DNA from: Stercorarius parasiticus | Lineage: Eukaryota; Chordata; Aves; Charadriiformes; Stercorariidae | Assembly (NCBI GenBank): GCA_013396915.1 | Contig: VWZL01004368.1 | Span: 439,066 to 503,065, forward strand | Reading direction: 5' to 3' | Length of the DNA: 64,000 nt | In this document: one piece after another, positions 1 through 12,650 of the stretch | Layout of the letters: every line of letters starts with the position of its first letter | Numbering within the stretch: position 1 is the first letter of the stretch | The notes under the pieces: model-generated | What the model was told of the DNA's origin: nothing | Database searches by the model: none | The model's input: only the letters and a program-made list of their open reading frames with translations | Translations under genes and position numbers: made by a program

Positions 1-1464
1 CAAACCAAAATAGAACAAACCAAGCAATTTATAACAGAACTTCTTCTGGAATATATGTTATTATGTCGAATATTTATCTGACATTTTTATCATTTAATAT
101 TCTTTGAGTAAGTTTCCTAGTGTTATTTGCCTTAACCATTATCTGTCAATATGACTTTAGATTGCTGAGATCTGCTACTCAAGCACAATCTTTCTTCGTT
201 GTTTGGAAAGAAGCCAGAATACACAGGGCTTCTGGAATAAAAACCCTCTAATTGATAAAGCTGTTAGTACAGCTTTGCCTTGTAATGATTGTTTGTAAAT
301 AATAATCTTCAATTTCCTTTTTCCAGTTTTACCTACTTGTGCTTCCTCAGCTAGACCTCAGCTAGAAGAAAAAACAGTAAAAGGCAGACAAAACAGACTT
401 CTCTGTACTTTTAAATGGAGAGATTCAAATTAGCATGGTGGTTTAACCTACACAGAAGAGCAGCCTTTCCATAAAGATATGTAGATTTCCATTTGCCTGA
501 AAAAATTGAATATAAAGTCCATTTTTTAAAATTCTTTTTCAGCCATCTCCTTAAGCCTGGCAATGTTCCATGTACTGATCATGATGGAGATCCCCACACA
601 GGATATTCAGGTGAGTAGCTCATTTTTGTTCCAGGGTGTGACAATACTTCAGCTGAAATGCTCTCTAAACCTCAAGCTCTGTATCTAAGAGTAGGTTAGC
701 AATTTCCTCAGGAAATGAGTTCATCCCCATTCAGCTGTACAGATATTTTTTAATTTCCTGCCTCATATTATGGACATTATAAATACTCACTTTTGTTCAT
801 GAGTACTAAAAGCAATGCCCCTTTGGATGCAAGGCAAAACTTTGCACATTTTTCTAGTTCAACATTTTTCATGTTATACAACAGAACTCTCATTTTTCTT
901 CTTTGAGAGATTCAGATGTACATAATTAAAAAAAAATATAAATTCTTACACAATGTTAGTCTTCATCTTTCACTTCACAACTCCCTCCTTACCATGCACA
1001 CAATTATCTATCATACATCATCAGTCAAGACATCATCTGTCTATTACAGTTTGTTACATTCCTCTTTCTAGTTTCTTGTAATACCACCTTGTCTTTCCAT
1101 CCTGTATCCAAACAGGATGCAAGATTTAGTATCCTAAATTCCAGGTGTTCGCTCCTTCTGCAAAGTCATAATAACATCATCTTCGTAATATGCAGCACGA
1201 ATCAAAAAGTGGTAATACTAGTAGTTCATACAGATGGACTCTTTTCCTTTTTACAGCATTTTCACAATTGGTTCTCACTGTTTTAAGTTACATCTAAATC
1301 CCCCAATTGTTTAGTATTAAATAAAAGGGTTCGGAAAGAACTGCTGTGTCTAGAACATTATAATGCAGCGTTTCCCCAAAAAATCAAGGATGTATCCTTT
1401 CCACTATCATCAGTTAATATTCTTGTAGCTGGTTTCCACCTATAATATGGATAAAGACAGTGTT
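1..1464. other. WDR64 intron 2 sequence, leftmost block
   Basis: AT-rich non-coding DNA that should lie inside the large second intron of WDR64, since the two WDR64 exons found read leftwards. I see no WDR64 exon and no clear repeat here. The only notable item is an exon-like segment on the opposite strand at 543-610, reported as a finding. Confidence 0.45.
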
Positions 1465-2318
1465 ACAGAATCACAGAATCACAAGGTCATGAGGTTGAAA
1501 AGGACCTCTTGGGATCTTTTAGTCCAATCCCCCTGTCCAAGCAGGGTCAGCTACACCAAGTTGCCCAGGACTGTGTCCAGTTGGGTTTTGAATATCTCTA
1601 AGGATGGAGACTCCACAAACTCTTTGGGCAACTTGTTCCAGTGTTTGGTCACACTCATGTTCACATGTGTTCAAATGGAATTTCATGTATTTCAGTTTGT
1701 GCCCATTGCCTGTCAGCCCATTTCTCTAGCCTGTTGAGGTCCCTCTGAATGGCAGCAGCACAACCCTCTGGTGTATCAGCCATTCTCCCAGTTTTGTATT
1801 TGCAAATTTGCTGAGAGTGCACTCTCTCCCATTGTCCAGGTCATTAATGAAGATATTAAATAGTATTGGCTCCAATATCGACCCCAGCACGCACCACTAG
1901 TGACTTGCCTCCAGCTGGGTTCTGTATCACTTAGAGGTTCGGCCAGTATTCTTTCCACCTCATTGCCCACTTATTTAACCCTTACTTTGTCACCGCATCT
2001 ACAAGTATGTTATCGGAGACAATGTCAAAAACCTTACTAAAGTTGAGGTAAACAACATTCACTGCTCTCTCCTTACCCACCAAGCTAGTCACCTCATTGT
2101 AGAATCCTATCAGGTTGGTTAAACATGATTGCTATGATTGCCCCTTTGTAAATCCATGCTGGCTACTCCTGTTCACCTTCTTGTCCTACATGTGGTTGGA
2201 AATGGTTTCCAGAATTAATTGCTTCACCAAGAATCGAGGTGAGGCTAGTTGTTCTGTACTTACCTGGATCCTTTCTCTCACCCTAATTGAAGATAGGACT
2301 GACATTTTGCTTTCTGAA
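1465..2318 (-). mobile_element. CR1 LINE, 3' fragment, antisense
   Basis: Reads as the reverse complement of the 3' part of an avian CR1 retrotransposon. The 3' end is at 1465, where the tail octamer appears as two copies of CAGAATCA-type sequence. It is followed by the usual CR1 3' block (AAGGACCTCTTGGGATC, then AGTCCAATCCCCCTG) and by reverse-transcriptase-derived sequence further right. Similarity fades after about 2318. The copy is 5'-truncated and its reading frames are broken by many stops, as expected for an old insertion. It lies in WDR64 intron 2. The right boundary is approximate. Confidence 0.85.
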
Positions 2319-5300
2319 GCGTATGTTCCCATTTTGCTGGCAGTGGAGAGCAAGCCCTTCATCTTTCTGGGAACTAAGATTTTGGTGGGAGGACTTTTTC
2401 TTTAATGATAGACTGACCTGGTATCAGATCGATCCTGCGTCCTGACAGGATGCCAGATGCAGTGGTAGGGCTAGGCCAGTAGATGCCCTAAAGCCAACAG
2501 AGGTGGAAGTTCTCAGTGAGGTATCCAGGTGTGTCCTGTCATACTTCCTGTAGAAATTAGGTGGTGCCACATTCTATCTTTTGTTTCTGCCCAGCAGGCA
2601 GAACACTGCCCAAAGAAAGGGCATTTTAGAAATCCCTTACAGCTGCCCTTATGGCTGCTGCTGACTCTAACATGGAGACAGGGGATCCGAACAAGCCCCA
2701 CCCCCTAATATCTACCAGTGGTTAACAAGGAGCATAAAAGGTGAAGCAAAATGCAATTTACACATCTTTCAGATGTTTGTCACTAAAAAAACAGAGCTTT
2801 CAAAGTGCCAACTACATTTGGGAAAGAGATGCAGAGGGCAGTTTCCCAATTCATTGATAAACAAGAGCTGCTAGACTGTCCAGGATAGGTCTTTTAAATT
2901 TTGGAGCCGGTAAATGACTAAGGGTAAATCCTAATGTAACTAAAGAGAAAATTTAAAATTACTTTAGTGAGTTTTTTTTAATGAAAAAGTGTCCTTTGAG
3001 TATGGTTATACTGTTGTGGAGACTGCCAGAAACTTAGGAAAACCTTGAACATGGAGGTACTTGAAAAAGAGAAATATTAGGAAGATAAAGAAGCAGGAAC
3101 ACTTGCACAAGGCCATGATATTTTAGGTCACAGAAATATATTTGGGAGATTTTGTCAAGTTAAAGAGGGGCCAGATATGGACAGGTAAATTTGAAAAAAT
3201 TAGATCTGTGAGAGCAGGTAGAGAGGAACAAAGGGTCAGGGATAGAGTTCTGGGAAAGGGGGGTGGGAGGAGAGAGAGACAGAGATAATGAAAGAGAAGT
3301 ATCAAAGGAACAAAATGGCGTGCATGCCTCTTCCTTGACTTTCAAGACTGATGGCATGCTCAGCAGTGCCAAAAGCAGCAGGGGAACTCAGAAGAACAGG
3401 GATGAAATACAGTCCTTTTAGAAAAAAATCATTAGAAAACTGGAGCACAGATTGCAGAAACCATGATGGCTATTTAGGATATTAAAGAAAGGAATGATAC
3501 ATTTGAAAAATTAAGTGATAAAAAGAAAACTGAACTAAGATCGAGGCTACTTGCATTGTCCACAGGGGCTAATTAATGATATGTCTAAGTTGCAGTTTAT
3601 AAACGTGATTTGTCTAATATAACTAGTAGGTTAATGAACATTATAAGAATGAACGTATCAAGTAAGGGAGGCTGGTGTGTCAAACCAGGACAGAAGCACA
3701 TCTGTCTCTTTCAGCATCTCTCTCAAATAACAGCTGGTCTCAACTAGAATACCCAGAATACTTGCCAGTCTTAAAAGGCCAATTACCATTTCAATAGAGT
3801 TTTCAAGCATGTAAAGGAGTAGATTTGGTTTTTTTTTTTCCCAGAAAAAAAGAAGTTTCACTTAAAAGGAATGAAAAGGCTAAGGAGGATGAGAAAAGCA
3901 AGTGGGACTTAGGCTGATCAAGTGTGAAATAGAGTCAACTTAAATATAAAAATAAATAAGAAAAGAGGAAGAGCTACAGATTTGGAAGAAAAAAAAAAAA
4001 GGTCTATGATCCTCACCAGTAAGTAAATGTGTACATCTTTGAATGTCAAGAGGTGAAAAAGAGATGAGGAGACTTTACAGCTGTAGTGCTGTTATACTTA
4101 TAAGCCCGTGGCATAGTAAGAAGAACAAAGAACACTGCCTTAATTCCTGACATTAGTAACTCTTCAGGATTACCTGTACCAATTTGAAATAGTAGAGTTT
4201 GTCGGAGAAACAAAATTAAAAAAGACCACCACCACCACATAATATGTAGGATACAAACCAATGCCATTTTATTTTATTACAACCCATTCAAATAAGCTTG
4301 GAAATATCTGTTTTGGTCCAATCATTACAAATAATATGTTACCACAATTACAATAGATCAAAAGCTGATGCTGAAGTTACAGTTTATGTAAATTGGGCTT
4401 AGACAACAATCAGATGATAAATGCAATGATTATTCTCTTTCAGTGTAAACTAAACCTTACAGGATTCAGCAGTTTTTTTACTTCAAATTTCATCTGTCTA
4501 TACTCAGCCTACTTGTAAAACAAATCTTATCCTTTTGTTCTGAAAAGTGCTTAGATTTATAACATGTTCTATAATGTACAGATAGCTTGAAATACATACC
4601 ACCATCAGATTTCCCACTAAACAGAAAAAAAAAACCCAAAAAATTGAAAAACTCACTGTAGCTTTTCAATGCAGTATTATATTTCAAACTGTGCTGTGCC
4701 ACAGGTAAAGAAATCAGTGTTAGACTGAAGCTAATTCAAATAGTCTGATCTTTGTCTATTTCATGACTAAATTACCACTTCCATCATGGATTAATTTCCT
4801 GTTACTGTATGTAAATTTCCCCACAAGAGAGAATACAACTCCCCTCTCCACATTAACACTTTAATCAGGATTCTTTTGAACAGAGAAACAACAAAGATTT
4901 CTATTTCACTTGATATCCATCTTCTACATGAAATGCATGCTGTCAGATGCTAAGATTCATTGATTACCAAGCTCCTCTTTTTCCAAGAAAGTTTATACAT
5001 AGGGCATTTTAAAAGGCTGTCATCAGTCAGACTAGGATTTCAATATAACACAGTGCTTTCTTGAGTGGAATCAGATCTGCACACGAAGATTTGTCCTATA
5101 TATTTAACTGCCATGAACTGCAGGAAAACATTTAACTGATAGGTGGGATGTTTTGGGCAGCAGAAAGTTTCCAGGACTCCCTGCTGCTCTCAATGGTTCT
5201 CTGTTCAGCCTAGTGACAAATGCTTAATGCTGAAGACATAACCAGCTCCTTAAGGTGGTGCAATGAAATGCCTGACAATGTGCAGCAGGATAATGGTTGT

Positions 5301-5879
5301 CTTTGCATTTTGATATTGGGGTTGGGTTCTTTTACCGGTCATACTAATCCACCCGCTCCATTTGTTTGAGACTTGTCCAGAATAAGAAATTTCAGAGAGA
5401 AATTTGATAAAAGTCTTTGCAATTACAGATGCTTTAAACAAAAAAGCTGTATGTTCTGGAAAGCTTCACATGCAGATGTTTTAAGTAAAAAATCCTTAAA
5501 AAGAAAGCAAATTCAGAGTCTGACAAATGAAAACAGAAAGAAAATGAAAAAAAAACTTCCTGTGTTTTTCTGCGGTCTAAAAGGTATTTTTTGGGATGGA
5601 CGCATAAGCATTTTGACTAAGGTATTTCAATTGTGTCTACTGAACAGCTGCTTCCTTTTCTTTCACTCCAATCTCATGCAAAAAACAGCAAGAAGTTTGA
5701 AATGAAGCAGAGAATTTTAAATAGTATGAGAATTTGACTGATGCAGTACTTCAGTATGTCTGACAGCAGATGGCCATTTCAACAACTTTGCTTGTATATC
5801 ATATACCAGCAAATCCAGAAAAGTCTTTTTCCCCCCTAATATTTAGAGAGCTTCAAAGAAATCCCGAGCAAAGCTAGGA
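2319..5879. other. WDR64 intron 2, no recognised gene
   Basis: AT-rich unique sequence. A somewhat GC-richer stretch at about 2410-2720 could be an unidentified old repeat. Runs of A or T occur near 3830, 3990 and 4630. I looked on the minus strand for the next WDR64 exon, expected to start with a residue followed by FGYF and an acidic stretch, and did not find it. Confidence 0.4.
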
Positions 5880-6492
5880 CTTTGAGTATCCTCTCATGTT
5901 GTATCAGAAATAGTGTGGCCAGCAGGACTAGGGAAGTGATCATCCCCCTGCACTTGGCACTTGGTGAGGTTGAACTTCGAGTACTGTGTTCAGTTTTGGA
6001 CCCCTCCCTGGAAAAAAGGCCATTGAGGTGCTGGAGCAAGTCCAAAGAAGCGCAACAAAGCTGGTGAAGGGTCTAGAGCACAAGTCATATGAGGAGCAGC
6101 TGAGGGAACTGGGGTTGTTTAGTCTGGAGAAAAGGAGGCTGAGGGGAGACCTTATCGCTTTCTACAACTACCTGAAAGGAGGCTGCAGCAAAGGGGTCGA
6201 TCTCTTCTCCCGAGTAACGAGTGATAGGACAAGAGGAAAATGTCCTCAAGTTGCACCAGGAGAGGTTTAGATCGGATATTAGGAAAAATCTCTTCACCAA
6301 AAGGGTTGTCAAGCACAGGAAGAGGCTGCCCAGGGAAGTGGTTGAGTCACCATCCCTGGAGGTGTTTAAAAGATGTGTAGATGTGGGGCCTAGGGACAGG
6401 GTTTAGTGGTGGACTTGGCAGTGTTAGGTTTATGGTTAGACTCAATGACCTTAAAGGTCCTTTCCAACCTAAATTATTCCATGATTCTGTGT
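5880..6492 (+). mobile_element. CR1 LINE, 3' fragment
   Basis: Sense-oriented CR1 3' end. It begins near the segment GTGTGGCCAGCAGGACTAGG and passes through the end of ORF2, with translated traces such as [20 protein letters not shown]. It ends with CCTTTCCAACCTAAATTATT and degenerate tail octamers (CATGATTCTGTG). ORF2 is interrupted by frameshifts and stops, so it is not coding. It belongs to a different CR1 subfamily from the copies at 14.6 and 30.3 kb. It lies in WDR64 intron 2. Confidence 0.9.
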
Positions 6493-9324
6493 TGAAAAAG
6501 GAGGTAATGAAGAAGGGTGACATGCAAGTAGGTGACATTTGTAGATAAAAGATTTAAAATTTACCTCTCACAAGGTGAATTTAATAACAGAGGAATTGGA
6601 TGTGGCCTAAATTTCTACCTGATAAAGAGGACTTATAGGCAAATTCACTAGTAGGCAGTTATATGATGTTTGATGTACTCTACTGCTTCACAGATTTCCC
6701 CCAGTCCCTTCTTGAAGAAAATTTTTAACACCTGACATAAGTTTGTGAGTAATGTGACATTGCAAATAAAAACAATGTTAAGAAAGGTATTAACCAGAAA
6801 TGTTCCCATATAGAAGCTTATTAAATTGAAAGGACTGAACACACTGTTTTAGGGTGGTATTAGGAAATTACTTGATAGCAATTGTTGATAACATGCAAGG
6901 AACAGGTGTTGGGTATCCTCAAGATTCAAATAATACAGTAATGTTCTAGTGTAAAATAAAGGGGAAATATGCTAATGAATTTATAGTTCATGTCCCTTGG
7001 TAGTACCTTGTTTTATGGCAATAAGTCCAGCAAGGACTTGTCATGTATGCAAGGCCACCTATGCTATCACAAGAAAGTTACTATGTGCTGCAAGTTATGT
7101 CCCATCCGTACAATTCTGTCTTCAGACAGAAAAAAAACAAGATCTTGTAGTAATGTATGATTATGGATAGTCTTGATACAGAAGAGATCTAACAATGTAA
7201 AAATCAGTCATTTTTATAGAACAGTTGCTTGAAACACTATCCATGGGAAATACCTTAATAAAAGACTTTTCTAGGGCAAGTGTACCATATTTCTCATCAC
7301 ACATGCAAAAAAAGGGCAACATGTTTTCACAAAATGTGTAAAACCATGGATGCTATGGAGTTATCCTTTTTAGATGGGTTCAGAAGTAATTTACAAACAG
7401 AAATATTAAAAGTCCATCAAGGCTTACTAAAAACAGTCTGAACTTGCAACTCTGTCACAGAAAATCCTTAAGCTATATGCAGCCAGAAGTTAAGAGGGGT
7501 AAATCAGGTCTATTATTTCATAGTTACCTCATTCTTACACACTTTTTACGATTTGCTGTTTACCACCATTGGAGACAGAAAAATGGATTTCATAGACCTG
7601 ACCTATCTATAGACTCATATAATATATACAGAATTCTTTGGTTAAAAGCTCTCTACTAAAATGCTGCTGTACTTGTAACGCCTCACATTTAAAGTACAGG
7701 GCAGATTTATCTCTGTGAAAAGGGGAAGAAAAGGAAGGAGAAGAAGCAGAGGAAAGAGAGAAAAGAGAGGAAAAAGAAGAAAGGAAGCGTTGCTGATGGT
7801 TTAGCTAAAGATAGACTTCTCCTCAGAGCACAAATTGCATACCGTAGTCATAAGAAATTTTGTATTTTGTCAAGAAGCCTAAGGCCAATGCATATCAGTG
7901 AAGCAGTTCAGGAGAAGCCCTGGACATACTCAGGCTCTGTGCTCCAGATCCTGCTACCTTGTCAGGAATTTAGTATACCAAATGTTGCTTGAGAATAAGC
8001 AGTTCTGGTAGACAGCTCAGTGTTCTTTCACAAAACAAGCAGGAAAAATGTTTTTATTTAGTCGAGTCATTCTTTAACATGTATCCATGTACATCTACAT
8101 AATAGGCTCAAGGATCTTGGTTCGGAGAGAACAGGGGCCAACTTCCTCAACTCACATAAACCAGTGGAGCATAATAAATGTTTAATAAGTATTTTGATTT
8201 GCAAGTTCAGCTGATGTAACAAATAGATACGAATAGAAAAGTAGTTCGCTTACAAATAAAAATGTAATCTAGACACACTTTATTTAATTCATTCTAATTA
8301 ATCTTTCTTATCAGACCTCCAATGGCATGCCTTAATAAGAACAGATACTTCTCAGAGTTTGAAAAACTGGAATAAGAAAAATCATATATATTTGGAATAA
8401 AAAGTAGTTCTGCATGCTGAAAGTACTGGACTGATTTTGTAACTAGCACAGTATGAGCAAAGTATTCTTGCTCATAGGAATCTGCTAGAATTAGCAGCAT
8501 GGTTTCTCCCATGTGTTAAGCTGTTTTGCATGATATATTTAAAGTCTGAAATTAGCCAGAGATAGTCAGTAGAAAGTCCAGTACAAGGAATCTCTTAGCA
8601 AAACGCTTGTAGAGACAACACTGTCATTTGCAAAATACCCACCTGCTTACCCACATGAAAAAGTGGGGAAAGGCAGCAAAGAACTGACATACCTAATCTT
8701 TCATTGACATGATGGCCTCAAAGAACTAATTCTTACACTAGTGAAACAGGTCAGGGATGCCTCTGGTGATTATGTTCATATTTACAACTTCCACTTAGAC
8801 TGAATACTGATCTTCTGATGCTCAAGATTCACATTCCAGGTTTTGGCACTAGGAGCATAGGATTTTTCATTCTTAAACTAAAATTATAATAGCATAGGGC
8901 ATAGAATAACACAAGCTAGAAAGAGCTAAATTTTACAATAATACCATCTCCTTTATCTCTCAAGACACATATCGTAATGGATATCAGCACTCAAATTTCA
9001 CAAGAGAACTTTCAAAGACAAATAACATAGCAACAAGTGAGGTACTCTAAGCCAGTTCTTCAATTTAGCTTTTGTCTAGATCAACTGACACAATACATTT
9101 TATCTAATTTTCTAGCTTCAAAAGCATATCTGTTTTCCAAACATTTTTTTTTTTTTAGGAAAAGAATGGTAGCCAGGAAAAATAACAACATGAGAGTGCC
9201 CCATTATGCCATGGAGCTCATGAACAACAGACTCACGAACAACACATAATCAACAGCTTAATACTGTTAGCTTTTAAGATTCCAATTCATTGTATACGTT
9301 TAATAAAGTTTTAGAAATCCTTAC
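6493..9324. other. WDR64 intron 2, part nearest exon 2
   Basis: AT-rich unique sequence with no supported gene. It contains a purine-only tract at 7717-7787, listed separately. A few splice-like signals on the minus strand (near 7510 and 8660) bound only very short segments and were not accepted as exons. Confidence 0.4.
7717..7787 (+). repeat. Polypurine (GA-rich) low-complexity tract
   Basis: Seventy-one bases that are all purine except one C at 7747, made of irregular GGAAG, GAGAG and AAAAG units. This is a typical degenerate purine microsatellite in intronic DNA. No coding or regulatory claim is made. Confidence 0.85.
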
Positions 9325-9455
9325 CTCACACCATTCTGTCCTTGCATCAAGGTTATTGCTAATCTTTCTGAAAAAAGCCTTAACGTTACGATCCTTGATT
9401 TCTGGACCAAAAACTGTCTGTGTGGTTGTATAGAATTTATCATAGTCTATCTCAT
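9325..9455 (-). CDS. WDR64: WDR64 coding exon 2
   Basis: A 131-nt minus-strand exon. The acceptor reads TTCCTCCCATACAG and the donor GAG|GTAAGG. It takes one base from exon 1 and continues in phase: D, then EIDYDKFY, then FGPEIKD, VKAFFRKISNN, and ends TEWCE at a codon boundary. These segments match my recollection of the N-terminal region of vertebrate WDR64, a WD40-repeat protein, where an EIDYDKFY..FGP..RK..NN..WCE pattern precedes the first propeller. The EF-hand-like acidic N-terminus resembles the related WDR49. Position next to OPN3 supports WDR64. The next exon to the left was not found. Confidence 0.82.
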
Positions 9456-10169
9456 CTGTATGGGAGGAACAACATCAACAGAGTTAAAAACTGCCACGGT
9501 AAAGCTTCCTTCCTTATCCCCCCTCCCTCAATATCAATAGCATGCAAGTTCCAGCTCCTCACACTGTATTCACTAAAGCATTTTTGGGGAAAAAAAAAAA
9601 GGTAAAAAAAGAAGTTTAGTCTTAATGTTCAGTTTTTTCAAAACCACCTGATTTGTAATACATGACAGGAAACAGATAGATAAAAGAATAAAAGAATAGG
9701 TGAAAAATTCCCACCTCTTCTTTCTTCCCTTACTCTCATACCACAATTCTGCTTTGTTGATCTTAACCTGAATGGTGTCCTGGGATAAAGTTTATCCTTT
9801 CATGCAACAATAGCCACTTGCATTGATAAAAGCAAAACTTCACCTAGTTATTTACAATTAAGCAACTGGATTTACGTAATTCATTGGGTTTGTGCTTTTA
9901 CAGATCACTAGAAACATCACATCCTGCTAACCTGTATATGTGGCAACTCCACCAATTATATTTTGTGAGCAATCACCATAGCATTAAAATTTGACCAGAA
10001 GTTTGACCAGGAGGAGAAAACAACTCTCATAGCACAATTTGCCTACTTCCTGTAAAAATCAAGTCAGAGTTTGAACATTAATTTGAAGTTTTTCGTATAG
10101 TCTAGTCTCTATGGACACCTCATCTCCATATGAAAATTACACTTTTCCATCAGAAAGAGTATCTCTTAC
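9456..10169 (-). other. WDR64: WDR64 intron 1
   Basis: A 714-bp phase-1 GT-AG intron between the first two WDR64 coding exons on the minus strand. It contains a poly-A/T stretch near 9590 and no recognisable repeat. Confidence 0.75.
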
Positions 10170-10320
10170 CCTCATCTTCAATATACAAGCCTAATCTCTT
10201 TTTTGTCTTCTGGGTTACTGTTTTTTCGACTAGTTTCTGGAACTGCTTCAAAGCATTCTTGAAATCTGGCACTTCAAGAGCAGAGCAACTCTCCTTATCA
10301 CAATCCTTCTTTTCAGACAT
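10170..10320 (-). CDS. WDR64: WDR64 first coding exon (N-terminus)
   Basis: A 151-nt minus-strand exon with ATG at 10320 and donor GATGAGG|GTAAGA, ending phase 1. It encodes 50 residues starting MSEKKDCDKE, with a helical lysine-rich middle (FKNALKQFQKLVEKTV) and an acidic end (IEDE) that runs into exon 2. The start is supported by two in-frame TAA stops directly upstream and an A at -3. WDR64 is a large multi-WD40 protein expressed mainly in testis and ciliated tissue, with no established biochemical role. Only its N-terminus is in this window. The bases just upstream (pyrimidine-rich, ending AATAAAG) could be a splice acceptor, so an untranslated first exon may lie further right. Confidence 0.82.
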
Positions 10321-12529
10321 CCTTTATTAAAAGAGGACAAGGTAAGACAGAGAGCTCTTCTTACAGCCTGGTCCAAGCTTTGTTTTGCCCCCTAAATCTT
10401 AAACTCCACATGAGTTCATCTGATATGCGACTGGATGACAGGTATACCAAGTATTACATAATAAAAAAGAGGTGACTGGCTTAGCATATCAAGCTGGCAA
10501 ACATACTAGTGAACTTTTGGTGTCACAACCCCCCATTACATCACACAATACTACTCACTGAGTGGCCCTAGGTCATGAACCAGGATCACAAATAACCTGG
10601 CATGTGAGATTATTTCATGATAGCTCATGCAATGTGGTTGAACAGGCATGAACTTTCTCACTTCCAGAGCCAGACAAGGATTTCATCAGCATTCAATTCT
10701 GCTGCAGCTGGCATTGCTTTAGCAATATGAGATCACATTCTCCAGTAAGAATATACCTTTGAGACTAGCTGTTCCAAGTTTATCACATCTTTCAGACTTT
10801 TGTACTGAGAGAGGAGGAAGGAAGATTATACCAGTTATCTCTAAGTTTCATGTTGTCTTCTTACCCTTTGAATTATTTTCATGTTTTCTGACAAAGGCTG
10901 CACACTAACTAACACAGTTAGGAACAGCTGCAATTTTGGATTCCCTTGGGTCCACACGTCATTTGGTGAAGAATGACAGGGCCAGTTCTCCATTTACATT
11001 TGCTCTGTGGCAGGAGAACTGAGACTAGCCTGATGATATTCTGTTGTGTGCTACTGCTGCAAGGCTTGGCCAGGGATCTCAATCTAGGCAGGGATGCCTG
11101 GTTTTACAGTAGCAATAAGAGCACTTTGCCAGGGATGTTAAGTTATGAGTCATTATTCATGTAGTACAAAGAGGCCAAAGACATACAATTCAATCCGAAA
11201 AGAACTAGAAAAGTACCTTTTGACAGTTAGTTCTTGGGAGTAAGATTGAATGTTTGCTTCCTTAGTAAATCTCAATTTCTTGAATATATGCCTTGTCTGC
11301 TTTATTGTATTCAAAATCCCTACTCAGTGAACTAGAACTTCTACCCTAGAAACCTAATTACCCTGCAGAAACATTTTTTTTTAAATTGCATAAATCATTA
11401 TGACAGAGATTGCAAGAAATCCAATGATGGAGTGGTGGAGTTTTAGTTATTTTCAGCTGTCCAGTTGCCTCTCCCCTAAGGTCTTACAGCCATTCAGATG
11501 CCCCTTACTTGTTTTACTTAACTTCCAGTCAAGTTACTCTTTCTTTCTTTCTTCTAACATACAACTAATGATCCCAGAGATTAAGTGTTGCCTCTTAATA
11601 TGTGCCTAGCCAAAGCTCAGCTACGTGTCCTAAATGGTTACTGTTTTGAAAAGGGTCTGCATTTAACTTGCACCTAAGTTCAGTCATGATCTTAAAGTCA
11701 GAATACTCCTATACCAAGGTGCCCCAAGGACTTTTCTGGTTTTTGTTGTCGGGGCATAATTAAACAAAAGCAGGATGGGGCCATATTCAGAAAGCAAAAC
11801 TGCAGCTACACTTTCGTTTGAAAGTGGCAGCCCAGAGCACTCACTGACTAATCAAAACTGTTTGATATGCTATCCAATGTCTTGAGATCAGACAGAAATT
11901 TTGCCCTGCAAGAGCACCAGTCCCTGTGTTGTATCTGTGTTGCCTTTCTATCCCACCACGCCTAAAATTCTTTACTGAATACTGGAACCCTAGGTTATCC
12001 TACTGGAGTGCTGGAAAAGGGATTTATTTTTCTTATAGCTGAAAGAGAATTAAATTCAAAACTGTCTCCTGAATGAGTAACACAGTGACTACTGAAGAAA
12101 GGCAAGTACCAGTTCTTGTGGGAATATTCTAAAGAATCAAGCTTCATTGATTCTTTGGAAAGGAATGTTGTAAAGTCTGTCTTCAGAGAATGCTTCATAA
12201 GAAGAAAGCCTTTTGCTGAAAAACAAGGTCCTTGAAAAAAGTTTTGTGATTTGCACCTGTGATCATTAGTGGTCTCATATTGACTAAACAGTCACAGTTT
12301 TAAAAAAAAAAAGGCTATAGGTATAGGTAATTAATCTGTTAATTACTTTGGATCATGTTATGATCACAGTTTCTCTACATATGGAAGATAGTTATCTTGC
12401 TCAGCATTCTGGATTCTACAATACACCTCAGATGATCAGCTTTCAGTTCCTACGACCCTTTGCTGAATCTGACTCCTTATGCTTGATAACATTTTGCAAA
12501 TTGTAAAGGCTTACCATTTTTCACTGCCA
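10321..12529. other. Intergenic, upstream of WDR64
   Basis: Start of the 11-kb region between the divergently oriented WDR64 and OPN3 genes. The WDR64 promoter should be in the first few hundred bases, but there is no CpG island and I cannot place a TATA box or start site. No repeat or gene was recognised. Confidence 0.4.
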
Positions 12530-12650
12530 GGTGAGGCAGTGTGTTCTACTGTGAAGTCAGAAGAACTGAGTTCTTGTCTTGGCTCTGCCATTTCTTCTTT
12601 CTTGGTAACCTTATCAGGTTGCTAAAATCTGCCTGTAAAACAGGAACAAC
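12530..12650 (+). repeat. MIR-type SINE relic
   Basis: Diverged match to the MIR core: the segment with TGTGAAGTCAGAAGAACTGA, then TTGTCTTGGCTCTGCCATTT, a pyrimidine/CTTGGTAACC block, and a weak CTGTAAAACAGGAAC end follow the order of the MIR consensus. The copy is old and short, with approximate edges. Confidence 0.6.
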
